Shown here piece after piece: positions 25,862 through 35,096 of a DNA stretch of 64,000 nt (position 1 is the stretch's first letter; every line of letters begins with the position of its first letter). This DNA comes from Panaeolus papilionaceus (Eukaryota > Basidiomycota > Agaricomycetes > Agaricales): the NCBI GenBank assembly GCA_015501605.1, contig JADNRZ010000011.1, positions 1,488,001-1,552,000 of the forward strand, read 5' to 3'. A model generated the notes under the pieces. That model was not told the DNA's origin and searched no databases. It was given only the letters and a program-made list of their open reading frames with translations. Both the position numbers and the translations under genes were made by a program.

Positions 25862-27248
25862 ATGGCAACCCAGTCGGTTGAGGATAATGACCACAGAATA
25901 GCCTATCTCGGTCAATGGAAACGCATTCGTATTGCAAGTGCATCCGGAGGAACAGTCACGTCTACCGATGAGCCCAGAAGCTCTCTAACATTTAGCTTCA
26001 CAGGTCAGTCGGACAACAGTCCAAGTTCCTCTGAGATATTTACACATTACCATTGACAGGTACCCAAATATCGGTGTTCTGTGCTGTCGACTCCTCGGGC
26101 AAAGACAGCAACAATGGCGTAATATTCTCTGTCGACGATAATACCCCCCAGAAGGTCTCTAATTCGGTGTCATCACCTAGTCAGAATCGACCATGTTGGA
26201 GTTCCCAGACGCTATCCCCTGCAAACCACGTATTATCTATCCGAACCGTTGGGGATACCAAATTCTTTATTGACCGTATTGACTTTGTGCAAGTGCGCAG
26301 TGATCCTGTTCCCCCACCGTCAGACCCAGTACCATCACCAGGAGCATTACCCCCAACATTCACCAGGTATGAGAGGGTTTTAGGTTGTGTATGTGTTTTT
26401 TCAGATATTAATACTACGCAGTTCTGTGGATATACCACAGCCAAACGATCCAAACCCTACTGTCACTGTTACTCTAAACTCGAACCCGAGCAGCAATCAA
26501 CAAGCAACCTCCTCCCCTGACCCAGCAGCGAGCTTTTCTAGTCCCTTGAACGCGCTTCCCACCCTAACGTTTACCTCTGCAAACGGCTTACCGTCGTCTC
26601 AGTTGTCCACTGCAAATAACTTAGGTATGGTCAAAATTCTCATTCAGTTATCAAAGGGGTCAATACATCTGACCCGGGATTACTATTTTTCAGCAGATCC
26701 ATCTTTTACCACGGATTACGGAGGGGTATTCAGCAGCCTTCTTGCAGGGGGAACTACAGAAACGACGTTGGGCGCAACCCCAACTCCAAGCAACGCAGTT
26801 GCCGCTTCGTCAACTTCGTCAGCTGAACATTCGAAAGCCAAAATTGTTGGTGGTGTTCTTGGAACCCTGCTAGGGCTACTTCTATTTGGTATCATCACCT
26901 ATTTTGTGCTGAAACGGAGGGAGAAGAGGAAGCTTCTGGACAGTGAAATTCATTCTCCGTATACTGACTACCGGAACAGTATGTTGACGCCATTCCCGAG
27001 TCTGGGGGACGACGCTAACCTTGTTCTTTCTAGGTGACTACGACAACTTGCCATCGCCCAGCACAAGAGTACGCGATTCGGCCCAAGCCGTGACTCCGTA
27101 TACTTTACCCCCATCACAGACTCAGTATTATTCCGCAAATCAGTTGCGGCCAGCTTCACACCAACTTCATCCCGAACATCAACACTCCCGACCAGCTTCG
27201 TTCTCCTCATCCATGTATACCGATGGACCCGCACTGAGAGTGCCATAA
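25862..27248 (+). CDS. Single-pass surface protein with Ser/Thr-rich stalk
   Basis: Exons 25862-26003, 26060-26366, 26422-26624, 26694-26978 and 27034-27248 total 1152 nt (383 residues). The N-terminal ~140 residues contain the pattern VEDNDHRIAYLGQW, FSFTGTQISVFCAV and HVLSIRTVGDTKFFIDRIDFV. That is a beta-rich ectodomain found in many Agaricomycete membrane proteins. A Pro/Ser/Thr/Asn stalk follows, then one helix (IVGGVLGTLLGLLLFGIITYFVL), immediately followed by a basic KRREKRK stop-transfer and a cytoplasmic tail. No signal peptide is evident at the chosen ATG, so an upstream exon may be missing. Acceptor 4 could be either of two adjacent CAGs. Role unknown. Confidence 0.78.
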
Positions 27249-28174
27249 TCGTTCCTCCCCTCAAAAATTCGACATTGGAGGATTAGAGTCTCTCTGTTTG
27301 GCCCTGATATCAATTTCACCCGACGCCTGCATAATTAAACACTTAGTGACACTTAAAAGGCTTCTGCCTTGCGAGACAATCTCATCACCAACACCACCAA
27401 CAACAACACGAACAACAACACGCCCTAATTCCGCCGCAGAGGTTTCTTCTTACAGACCAACTTGCTTTGCTTAGGAGCACAAACTCATATTCATTTGTTC
27501 AGTGTTTCGTCTGACATAATGTGGCATCCAACGCTAAATCAGAAATAACAATTGTTTTTCGCCCCAAATAGTGTGGCCGATGGCATCATAGTTGCAAGGT
27601 GTCGAAGTGGCAAGAGGATGCATCACTCCTTTCGAAACTTGATCCTGTTTGATCATGAGCTGGAATGAATAGGGTTATGAGTTAATCAGCAGTCATAAAA
27701 CGAACGAATGGTGGTTGGCTGTTAAGCGCCAAAGCAGACATCACCTGTTCGCGAATTTAGGCTGGGAGAAATCGTTGTGGAAACCCGGTATATATCTCAC
27801 ACTCGCCGTCGCACGTGTCCTTTGATCGGCGCCTACTTTGACATTCGATACAATCCACATCACATCGATAACGGCGTACCATGGTTTTGGGAATGTACAG
27901 ACATACAAAGAAAAGTCATGCGTCCCAAACGTGTTACAGTCGCTAATGAGGCTCCCACAGGCAGGGTTAGACTGGCGGTCAAACCTGAAGATACACAACA
28001 CAAGCAGTTTCCAAATTGTGATCGCTTAGACACCGCCTTCGTAAGGAATCGCCGCATATTCCACATATAAAGTCTAATTCAAGCATTCTCAGCTTAGCTT
28101 TCTTCTTCCTCGAAGCCCCCTACAAAGCAATTGAACCGCAACAAGAGTTGCCTCATTCAAGTTTATCTACGATC
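27249..28174. other. Intergenic, no gene recognised
   Basis: About 930 bp: 3' flank of the surface-protein gene and promoter of the next gene. Simple A/C-rich sequence (CAACAACAC-type) occurs around 27390-27425. Other frames lack support. Confidence 0.45.
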
Positions 28175-29477
28175 ATGACGCCCAACACCGTCAACGTGAA
28201 CGTCGAGGCACAGTCGCTCGACGCCACTGATCCAACAGGTACCAACCCACAATTGACGATCGGGTCTTTGGCAGTGCAAGAACCCGTCGCTGCAGAACAC
28301 CCTATTACTACGGCCCATCAAACGGAACGTCCTGAGGCGGACCAACAGCAACTCCCTGCAGGTGATGATTCGAAGTCTGAACAGCTGGTAGGGAGCCTGC
28401 CGGCCACTACGTTACACACCCCATCCACCACCTCCTACGAGCCTCAACCTCGTCATGACTTCCCTTCTCAGTCTCCCGATGTACGCAAAAGACCAACAAG
28501 ACCACACCACAGTCAGTCAAAGCAAAGTGATAGAAAGTCCGGGACACCGACAGATTCGGATGATCTTGGACTTGGAGTCCGCCCTTCGATCCAAGGAGCT
28601 GCAAACGCCCAAGGCATCGCGTGCAATACCATAACCACAGAGCCCATGTCTACCGTAGCCCAGTCAGCGGAAGTAAACACACACACCGGCCGTCCTTCCT
28701 CTGAGCAAAGTAGACAGAAGCTCACTCGGCCACATCTCTTTCGAGGCGCTACATCTCATATGGAGTCCGAATACGTCCATATGGTGTTGGCTCTCGATGA
28801 CATCTCCGTGTTTTACAACATCATGGCTGCATTCTTTACCTGGATCCTCCTCGCAGGATTTGTTCTGTTTCCTGGCACGTTTGCAAATCTGCAGTCGGCT
28901 GCAGCACAGCATAACTTGCCAACTAACAGTCCGATCGTGCTTGCAGCGGTGAATAGTATTACGACGCTACCTCTGTGAGTCTTTATGGCCTTGTCGATGA
29001 TGCACGATTCTAAAGACTGGCTTTTTAGATTTGTCGTCGCATCCGCGTGTGCAGGGATGGGTATCATAGGTATGCTTTGGTTGACATGGAGATGGCACAA
29101 GAACTACATCTGGGTTCTAAACAAAATCTTCATGTACGGTATAATTTCTCTCTTACTAACCACAATAATTTCACTAAGTATTTTATTTTAGACCGGGTCT
29201 CCTCAACTCCCTAGCGGGCCTTCTGTCGACTCTTGCAAACATATACGGCACGCAAAAAGGCGAATTCTCTGAGCCAAGTCGAATCACGCTGCTTGTCCTC
29301 ATCTGCTGCTCCGGCGTCTGCCTCTTCTTGGTTGTGATCTATGCCTTTTGGTTACTCCGAAGGATCAAGAGTAAACACCATGTCGATGTGGGTGTTGAAC
29401 GCTCCGGTAAGCATGGAGAGGGCGTGACTGTGGACATCGAGGCCCTGAAGAAGAAGAAAAACATGAGGGAAGGATAG
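28175..29477 (+). CDS. Four-helix membrane protein, 'LALDDI' family, copy 1
   Basis: Exons 28175-28974, 29029-29133 and 29192-29477 total 1191 nt (396 residues). The first ~185 residues are hydrophilic and disordered (Pro/Ser/Thr/Gln-rich, with a few Arg/His patches). The conserved core then starts at RPHLFRGATSHMESEYVHMVLALDDI and contains FFTWILLAGFVLFPGTF (helix 1). It continues with a helix ending GMLWLTWRWHKNYIW after intron 1 and a third and fourth helix in exon 3 (LLVLICCSGVCLFLVVIYAFWLLRRI). The tail is short and lysine-rich. The middle exon is 105 nt in all three window paralogues. An unnamed fungal membrane family, topology about four helices; function unknown. Confidence 0.85.
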
Positions 29478-29656
29478 TGGGTCTAATCATACCTTCCATA
29501 TGTCTGGTATCTTTTACGATTTTGAATTGACGCTACGAGGCAACATATACGCCCTGTGTATATGAACGTAAATGCAATAGCTTTGACTATATATATTTAT
29601 TTCGTTGTGCCCACCTTCCAGGGTCTCCGAGCCAGGTGGTGTCATCCCGTCGCCCT
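29478..29656. other. 3' flank of copy 1 up to the inverted-repeat element
   Basis: AT-rich downstream sequence. Nothing recognised before the left arm of the inverted repeat. Confidence 0.5.
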
Positions 29657-29713
29657 TAGGGTCTGTACGGATACGAAAATACGGCCGTATTTGAGGTTGA
29701 GGTTCAGGTTTGA
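29657..29713 (+). repeat. Left arm of inverted repeat
   Basis: Reads outward-in from AGGGTCTGTACGG through ACGGCCGT to TTCAGGTTTGA. It is the inverse of 30373-30430 with about three mismatches. Confidence 0.85.
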
Positions 29714-30372
29714 TGTTCACGGGTAGTTCCGACAGAGACTTGAGCTAGGTAGTCACATTGTAGTCACATTGATTCAATGATTGATGATAACATGATAACG
29801 AGCTTCCCTCTTGACATTTCCTTGCATTTTGCTTTAACGAAGACCATCGCAGCATCCTCAAGGCCATTGCAGGGTTTATAAACATGGAAAATTATTAATA
29901 CGACACACTGGGGGCTTCCACACCCTCATTCCCCTTAACTTATCCCCCCTCTCAACCTTTAGATACATCTGGCTCCATGTCTCGTGCTACCCCTGCCCCC
30001 TGGACTCGTGCGCAGGAAACTGGCTTCTTATCATACACAGCTCCTCCACCAAGGCCTTGAAAACATGCAGCCTGACGCCAACTTTAGTCCTCATTGACCC
30101 ATTCCGCTTCAGTCAACTTGAAGGTGTGATAAGGTTGCTTCTAATAGAGTGGTGAAGCATAGAGTGCTGTAGCGACCCCTGCTACCTGAACCACATATAC
30201 TGCTGCCAATATAAGTCTTTTCTGAAGTAGGAGGAAGCATAAATGTGGTTTCGACGAGGTGAACTTGAGGAAAGAAGCTATCTTATCAAGGCTCTTCAGG
30301 AGCCGAACTACGCTTGATGTCACCCTCAGTCACTCCGACGTTTTTGGATAGCCATGGGAAGATTACGTACTC

Positions 30373-30430
30373 AATCAAACCTGAACCTCAACCGAAAATA
30401 CGGCCGTATTTTCGTATCCGTACAGACCCT
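30373..30430 (-). repeat. Right arm of inverted repeat
   Basis: Contains a perfect 22-bp palindrome centred on GGCC (30394-30415) and ends GTACAGACCCT. Inverse of the left arm. Confidence 0.85.
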
Positions 30431-30615
30431 TATACTATTCTGGGAATTACGCACACCGCGAATAAACTGTGGCATTGTACTGCAGTCAAATCACTCTCCT
30501 GAAGTCACCGACCGGGTTTCTAAATCAATTCAGGTCAAGTAGGCCCATAGAGGACAAGACATACATCTGTGTGACTATTTTCAATGCATTCACCAGTCTT
30601 TAGGACAGGCCATGT

Positions 30616-31141
30616 ATATGTATGAGGTCTCACATTTTAGGCGTGGCAACCCACTGCACGAGAACCTAGTTCTCGACAACTACTACTGGAGGGCTTTTGT
30701 TCGACTTATATCCAACCGGCTCGGATCTTCTAACGGAAGGCTCTAGCCACTCCAGCTACCACAGAGCAAGTCCGGCAGGTTTCAACTCTGGGCTCAATGC
30801 TCCTACTTGGATTGTCTGTTGGAACATGGTGTCTAGCTATGCACGTACGAAGGAAGAGGAATCTAATTCGTAGCATTCCGAAAGAGCGTGAGTTGTATAA
30901 TACTTTCACATATTAACATATTAATCCACATGATCAACGTCAATCCCAACAGATTTTATTCATGAGCACGGCTGTATTCTTGACCTACACATGGTTAATC
31001 ATGCATTGCCTTCTTCTAGAACACCTACATCGAGGTGTAACTTCGTTTCTTCTTTACCGGATACATCCACACCAATCGGTTCCAGTCGAAGTCCTCCTAA
31101 CCTACGTCCTGCATCCCCTCCACCAGTATACTGCCCTTGAG
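30616..31141 (+). pseudogene. Possible 3' remnant of a single-pass membrane protein gene
   Basis: A weak but structured coding signal. A frame entering at an acceptor near 30742 (branch-like TCTAAC, then CTCTAG) reads TPATTEQ and then a hydrophobic helix (STLGSMLLLGLSVGTWCLAM), directly followed by a basic HVRRKRNLIRS. A clean intron 30888-30952 (GTGAGT, branch, CAG) joins it to a Pro/Ser-rich tail ending at 31141. An earlier segment (QPTAREPSSRQ) would extend it upstream to a possible acceptor near 30640. No 5' end or signal peptide is visible, and the element at 29657-30430 lies immediately upstream, so the gene may be truncated. It could instead be a short intact gene starting at the ATG at 30797. 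Confidence 0.3.
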
Positions 31142-31356
31142 TATCCCCCTCACTCTCCGAGTACTAGCCGTGACCTTTGACGCTCTTTAATTTGACACAA
31201 ATTTTATGCTCATTAAAACGATTTACATTCACTTTTTCTGTGTACAACTTTATCCTAGGACAATATTTTTCTTGTCCATTTGTAATTAAAACGCAAATCC
31301 CAGCTATATAAAACATTCACGAGCATCGACTGTCCGAATACACATGTGGAGTGCTT

Positions 31357-32608
31357 TTAGACCTGCTCTTTCTGCTTCATTTTACGCTTCTTCCTCTTCG
31401 ATATTGATGCACCAGCATCGACCGTTATGCCTTCACCATACCTCCCAGCACGCTCCAGTCCCACTTCTTTGTCGTGCTTATTCTTCATCCTTCTAACAAG
31501 CCACAGCGCATAGATCGCGACGAGTATCAAACAAACTCCTGAACACGAGACGAGGACGATCAAGGTGATTCGACTAGGTCTAGTGATTTGTCCGTCTTGA
31601 GAGCCATAGATACTGGCAAGAGTGGATAGCAGACCAGCTAGGGAGTTAAGGAGCCCTGGCCTGTAGGGAGGGTGAGGAGAGCAGTTCTGTTAGAAAATAG
31701 TCGAATGACAAGAGGTATCGAAACGTACATGAAGATCTTGTTCAGGGCCCAAATGTAATTCCTTCGCCATCTCCACGTCAGCCACAGCATTCCGATAATG
31801 CCAATACCAGTACATGCCCATGCAACTATGAATCTATCGAAGTGAAAGGTTTGAGAACCGTTAGGTCTGCTTGAACTAAGGTTGCGCTCGATACTCACAA
31901 AGGAAGGGAAGTTACTCGTGTAACTGCATCCAGCACAACCGGGCTGTTGACTGGTAACTTGCGTTGCTCGGCTTTGGCCTGCAAATTAGGGAAGGTGCCG
32001 GGGAATAGAACAAAGCCTGCTAGAAGGATCCAAGTAAAGAACCCCGCTGCGATGTTATAGAAGATGGAGATATCATCTAGCGCTAATACCATGTGCACGT
32101 AATCTGACTCCATGTGTGAGGTGTTGCGGAAGAGATGTGGTCGACGTTGACTCTGCCCCGAGTCTGGGACAACATGCTCTGTGGACTGTGGTAGAGGCGC
32201 AGTGTCGGTGACAGGAGTTGTGGGCTGTGGAGGGGGCGTGGTGTTGTTGACAGAAACGGTGACAGGAACGATATCGGTGCGTTCAGATACATGAGACAAG
32301 GTTCGAACGTGGTCGCTCGACCTCCGAGGCCCACTTCGAATGCTGCTGTGCTTCGGAAGGTCAAGTTGAGACGTTGATTGCCGCGGCGTGTACAGGTGTT
32401 CTGAATGCTTCGAGGCCAGCTGATCAGATGGGGTCGAAGTATCTGTACGAGGTGGAATGGGCCACGACGTCAATGAAGGTCTATCGACACCTGGCTCGGG
32501 GGATGTCGAACGCAAGTAGCTGTAAGTATGCTCCGTTTCTGCAGATTCATCAAATTCCGGTCGGGATGAAGAGGGAGATAGAGGGCGAACGGGAGATTGG
32601 GTCTCCAT
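31357..32608 (-). CDS. Four-helix membrane protein, 'LALDDI' family, copy 2
   Basis: Exons 32608-31899, 31833-31729 and 31660-31357, together 1119 nt (372 residues). The disordered N-terminal ~170 residues are Ser/Pro/Thr-rich (it starts METQSPVRPLSPSSS). The core begins RPHLFRNTSHMESDYVHMVLALDDI and includes FFTWILLAGFVLFPGTF and GMLWLTWRWRRNYIW. The fourth helix is followed by LVRRMKNKHDKEVGLERAGRYGEG and a tail of lysines. Closest to copy 1 in the core, and on the opposite strand, so the pair faces the inverted-repeat element between them. Intron phases and the 105-nt middle exon are identical to copies 1 and 3. The start at 32608 is the first ATG in frame; no function is known. Confidence 0.85.
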
Positions 32609-33877
32609 TACAGCAGTAATGGTGAGACTCGTAGGGGATACTTCTGTGGGTGAATCGAATATGATCAGATATCGACTGAGGCAACCCAGTCCGTTGGGCA
32701 CAGAAGGGGGGAAAGGGTGTAAAGAAGCTCATAACCAGTAGAGACCCTCTTTATTATCCCAGGCAAGGTCGCGATATTCTTCATGGCGTCTGTCGAAGGA
32801 TGGTAAATGAAACTTAAAAACCACGAGGCTCGTAGTACTCTAACATCAAGAAGTGAGTTTAATTTATGTTTCTATTCACACATTGAAGGGGTTGCCTTGT
32901 CATGATATGGCGGAGCCACAATTCCTTTGTTTCGGACGAGTTGAACTGAATGGGCTGCTGTTATTGATGCTTTAATGTTATCAGTAGTATCAAATCTTAA
33001 GGTAAGCGCTGGAGGGCGGAAGCGAGCAGCTTTTTAGGTAGACCCGTTGATGAGAATGCAATTCCATTACAGGACTTATTACGATGGCCTGAGACTCCTT
33101 ATAGAAGGTGTCCTCCTCTGCTTTTTGGTATATCCACATCCACTTCATTGATCCTGTCAAGGTATACACCTTGAATGCTATTAGTAGCCATCCTCGAGGC
33201 ATAAAATTAGCGGTGGGGTCCAAAGAAATTAGCGATCATAGATTTCTGGAAGAACAGGGCGTCAACTAAATAAAGATAACGATGATCGAAATTGGGACCT
33301 CGAATACTGCCCATCACCCTGCATAGGACCCAGTGTTGAGTAACTGGCATATTTCCCGCAGACGCTCAAACGCATTGTAAGACATGAGGTGTTCGCATTT
33401 CGAATCAAGATTTCTGGCGTTGTGGGTCAGCGTGTACCTACCCTGCTACTAGGACTGAGCTGCGTATTCCTTCCGGTCTATAAGTTTGCGGTAACGTCTG
33501 ACAAATCCAGCTATGTTATTCGAGTGCAGGATTGATTCCAGTGCGATAGACAACGGAATGTCTTAGTCTAGCAATCTCGTTCCGAGTCTTCCTCCCCGTG
33601 TCAAGCGGCGGCAACCGGAGGCAAATTACCTTGAGGGATGTTCCGATTGATTTGCTTTCCGGCGGCTGTGATGTCATCGCCACTTTCCGAGTCGGTTTCG
33701 GATCTTTTACCGGAGTACCCTCGAACTTGAATTCCTTGGGAGTCGCATTGGATATTTGGAAAACGTTGTGAAACGGGGATATGGAATTTACAGTCTGAAT
33801 TATAAATTATATTACAATTAAAAATCAAAGGGGGATGCCCATTATGTGTGTAAATGAGGCGCACCGGAATCGATTTA
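32609..33877. other. Intergenic, no gene recognised
   Basis: About 1.27 kb between two minus-strand genes: the promoter of copy 2 and the 3' flank of the small membrane protein. No frame with a family signature. Confidence 0.45.
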
Positions 33878-34503
33878 TCACAATTCTGTCAAGACTTCCA
33901 CATTCTCCTCTCCCCATAGATAGTAAATTGCCCTCTTTTGCATGAATAAAAGTTGTCGTGGAAGGTAGACAGCAATAGCAAGGAAGAATGCCAAACCTAG
34001 TATCGCAAAGATAGTCACTAGATTCAGATAGGAAGGGATCGCTGGTCAGTATTCTAGATATGGGTTATCAAGCGCAGGGATATGCAACGGAGTGGGCGAC
34101 CCATTTCAGCAGCCAAGACGGCTGTATTTCTTAGACAGGGTAATACCCCCCGCCTAACATAGAGCGAGACAGGGCGAGACAGGAGAGAAAGCAAAAGAAC
34201 AACAAAATCGACTCTGCACTCACATACAACCAACTCTTCCCAAGGCTCGCACACAGTGAGTGCAAATGTCGATTCGAGCCAAATTTGCTTCTTCCACAAG
34301 AAAAGGGCGATCCCGCCTTTAGGCTTGTTCACGATCCATCGGTCGTCTGGGCAGGGCTTTGGTATCGTAGAAGGAACCGTTCGATGGGGCGGAGTGCGCT
34401 TGGCGTTGAGGCTTGAACCAGCGAGGATGGGCTCGTTGCGTATTGTTTCGATTGTGGCGGTTCGTACTGAGAAGGACGATGGATACAGCGTTGCCGATGC
34501 CAT
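33878..34503 (-). CDS. Small single-pass membrane protein, unrecognised
   Basis: Two exons, 34503-34224 and 34017-33878, total 420 nt (139 residues), joined by a 206-nt intron (GTGAGT/TAG) that is long for this window. The N-terminal ~90 residues are soluble and basic (PHRTVPSTIPKPCPDDRWIV), followed by FLWKKQIWLESTFALTVCEPWEELVV. One strong helix (TIFAILGLAFFLAIAVYL) spans the splice junction. It is followed by PRQLLFMQKRAIYYLWGEENVEVLTEL at the C-terminus, an aromatic and basic tail suggestive of a small organelle or ER membrane protein. I do not recognise the family. The frame closes correctly across the splice, the main evidence that it is real. Confidence 0.6.
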
Positions 34504-35096
34504 TGTTAGAACAGAAGAAGGGCAAAGAGCGGGTTGCTGGGCAGTTGCGACAGTGGCGATGTTTATCAAGTTCTAGGGAACTCCGACCAGAGACCTGTAA
34601 AATCCAAATCAAAGTTCTGGGTTCCTTCGATCCCTGTTTCTGTTTAAGTACAGCGTGAACCCGACGGCGAGAGTGATGACTAATACTTGGTTATCTGGGG
34701 GCTTCGATACAATCCGGATGTGTCCTACCTCTTTGGGATGTAATAATTGACGCCCGACATGATCAGATTCGTATCACTACCGACAGGCCAGAGGATATAT
34801 AAGTAGACGAGCATGCTTCATTCAAAAGGATCTTATCGGAGTAAATTCAAGAACAATTAATCCAAAGTATTAAGCACATAAACAAAGGCAACTAGATATA
34901 AAACTTTTGAAAAACAGGTACAGGTTAAGATTTCATGAAGGGATCGTGAGTGGGATATCAAAAAAGGGTACGTTAATGGTATATCTCTAATACCTAGAAC
35001 TGCACCGTGTGCATTATTCGATCAGTATGCAAATGATCATATGAGTGGAAGCGAGAATATATATATATGTTGTAGCGGGCAAATGCAACCAGGAGG
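34504..35096. other. Intergenic with a short unresolved hydrophobic frame
   Basis: About 590 bp. On the minus strand, 34755-34590 encodes a short hydrophobic helix followed by NRNRDRRNPEL and a stop. A nearby ATG (about 34760) opens MSGVNYYIPKR with a GTAGGA donor, but the phases do not join. It may be a tiny gene with a missed exon; not called. An (AT)n run lies at 35057-35070. Confidence 0.35.

Larger units (their letters stand above)
29657..30430. mobile_element. Candidate non-autonomous DNA transposon (MITE-like) with ~55-bp terminal inverted repeats
   Basis: Two near-identical arms of about 55 bp in opposite orientation bound a 774-bp interval. Each arm begins outermost with (A)GGGTCTGTACGGATACGA and carries a palindromic core AATACGGCCGTATT, followed by a CCTGAACCTCAACC repeat. 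Differences are confined to about three bases. The interior has no transposase-like frame. Eight-base flanks do not match, so I cannot show a target-site duplication. A fold-back or rearranged pair is an alternative. It lies between two paralogous membrane-protein genes of opposite orientation. An 11-bp tandem duplication (TAGTCACATTG, twice, 29750-29771) sits just inside the left arm. Confidence 0.5.
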
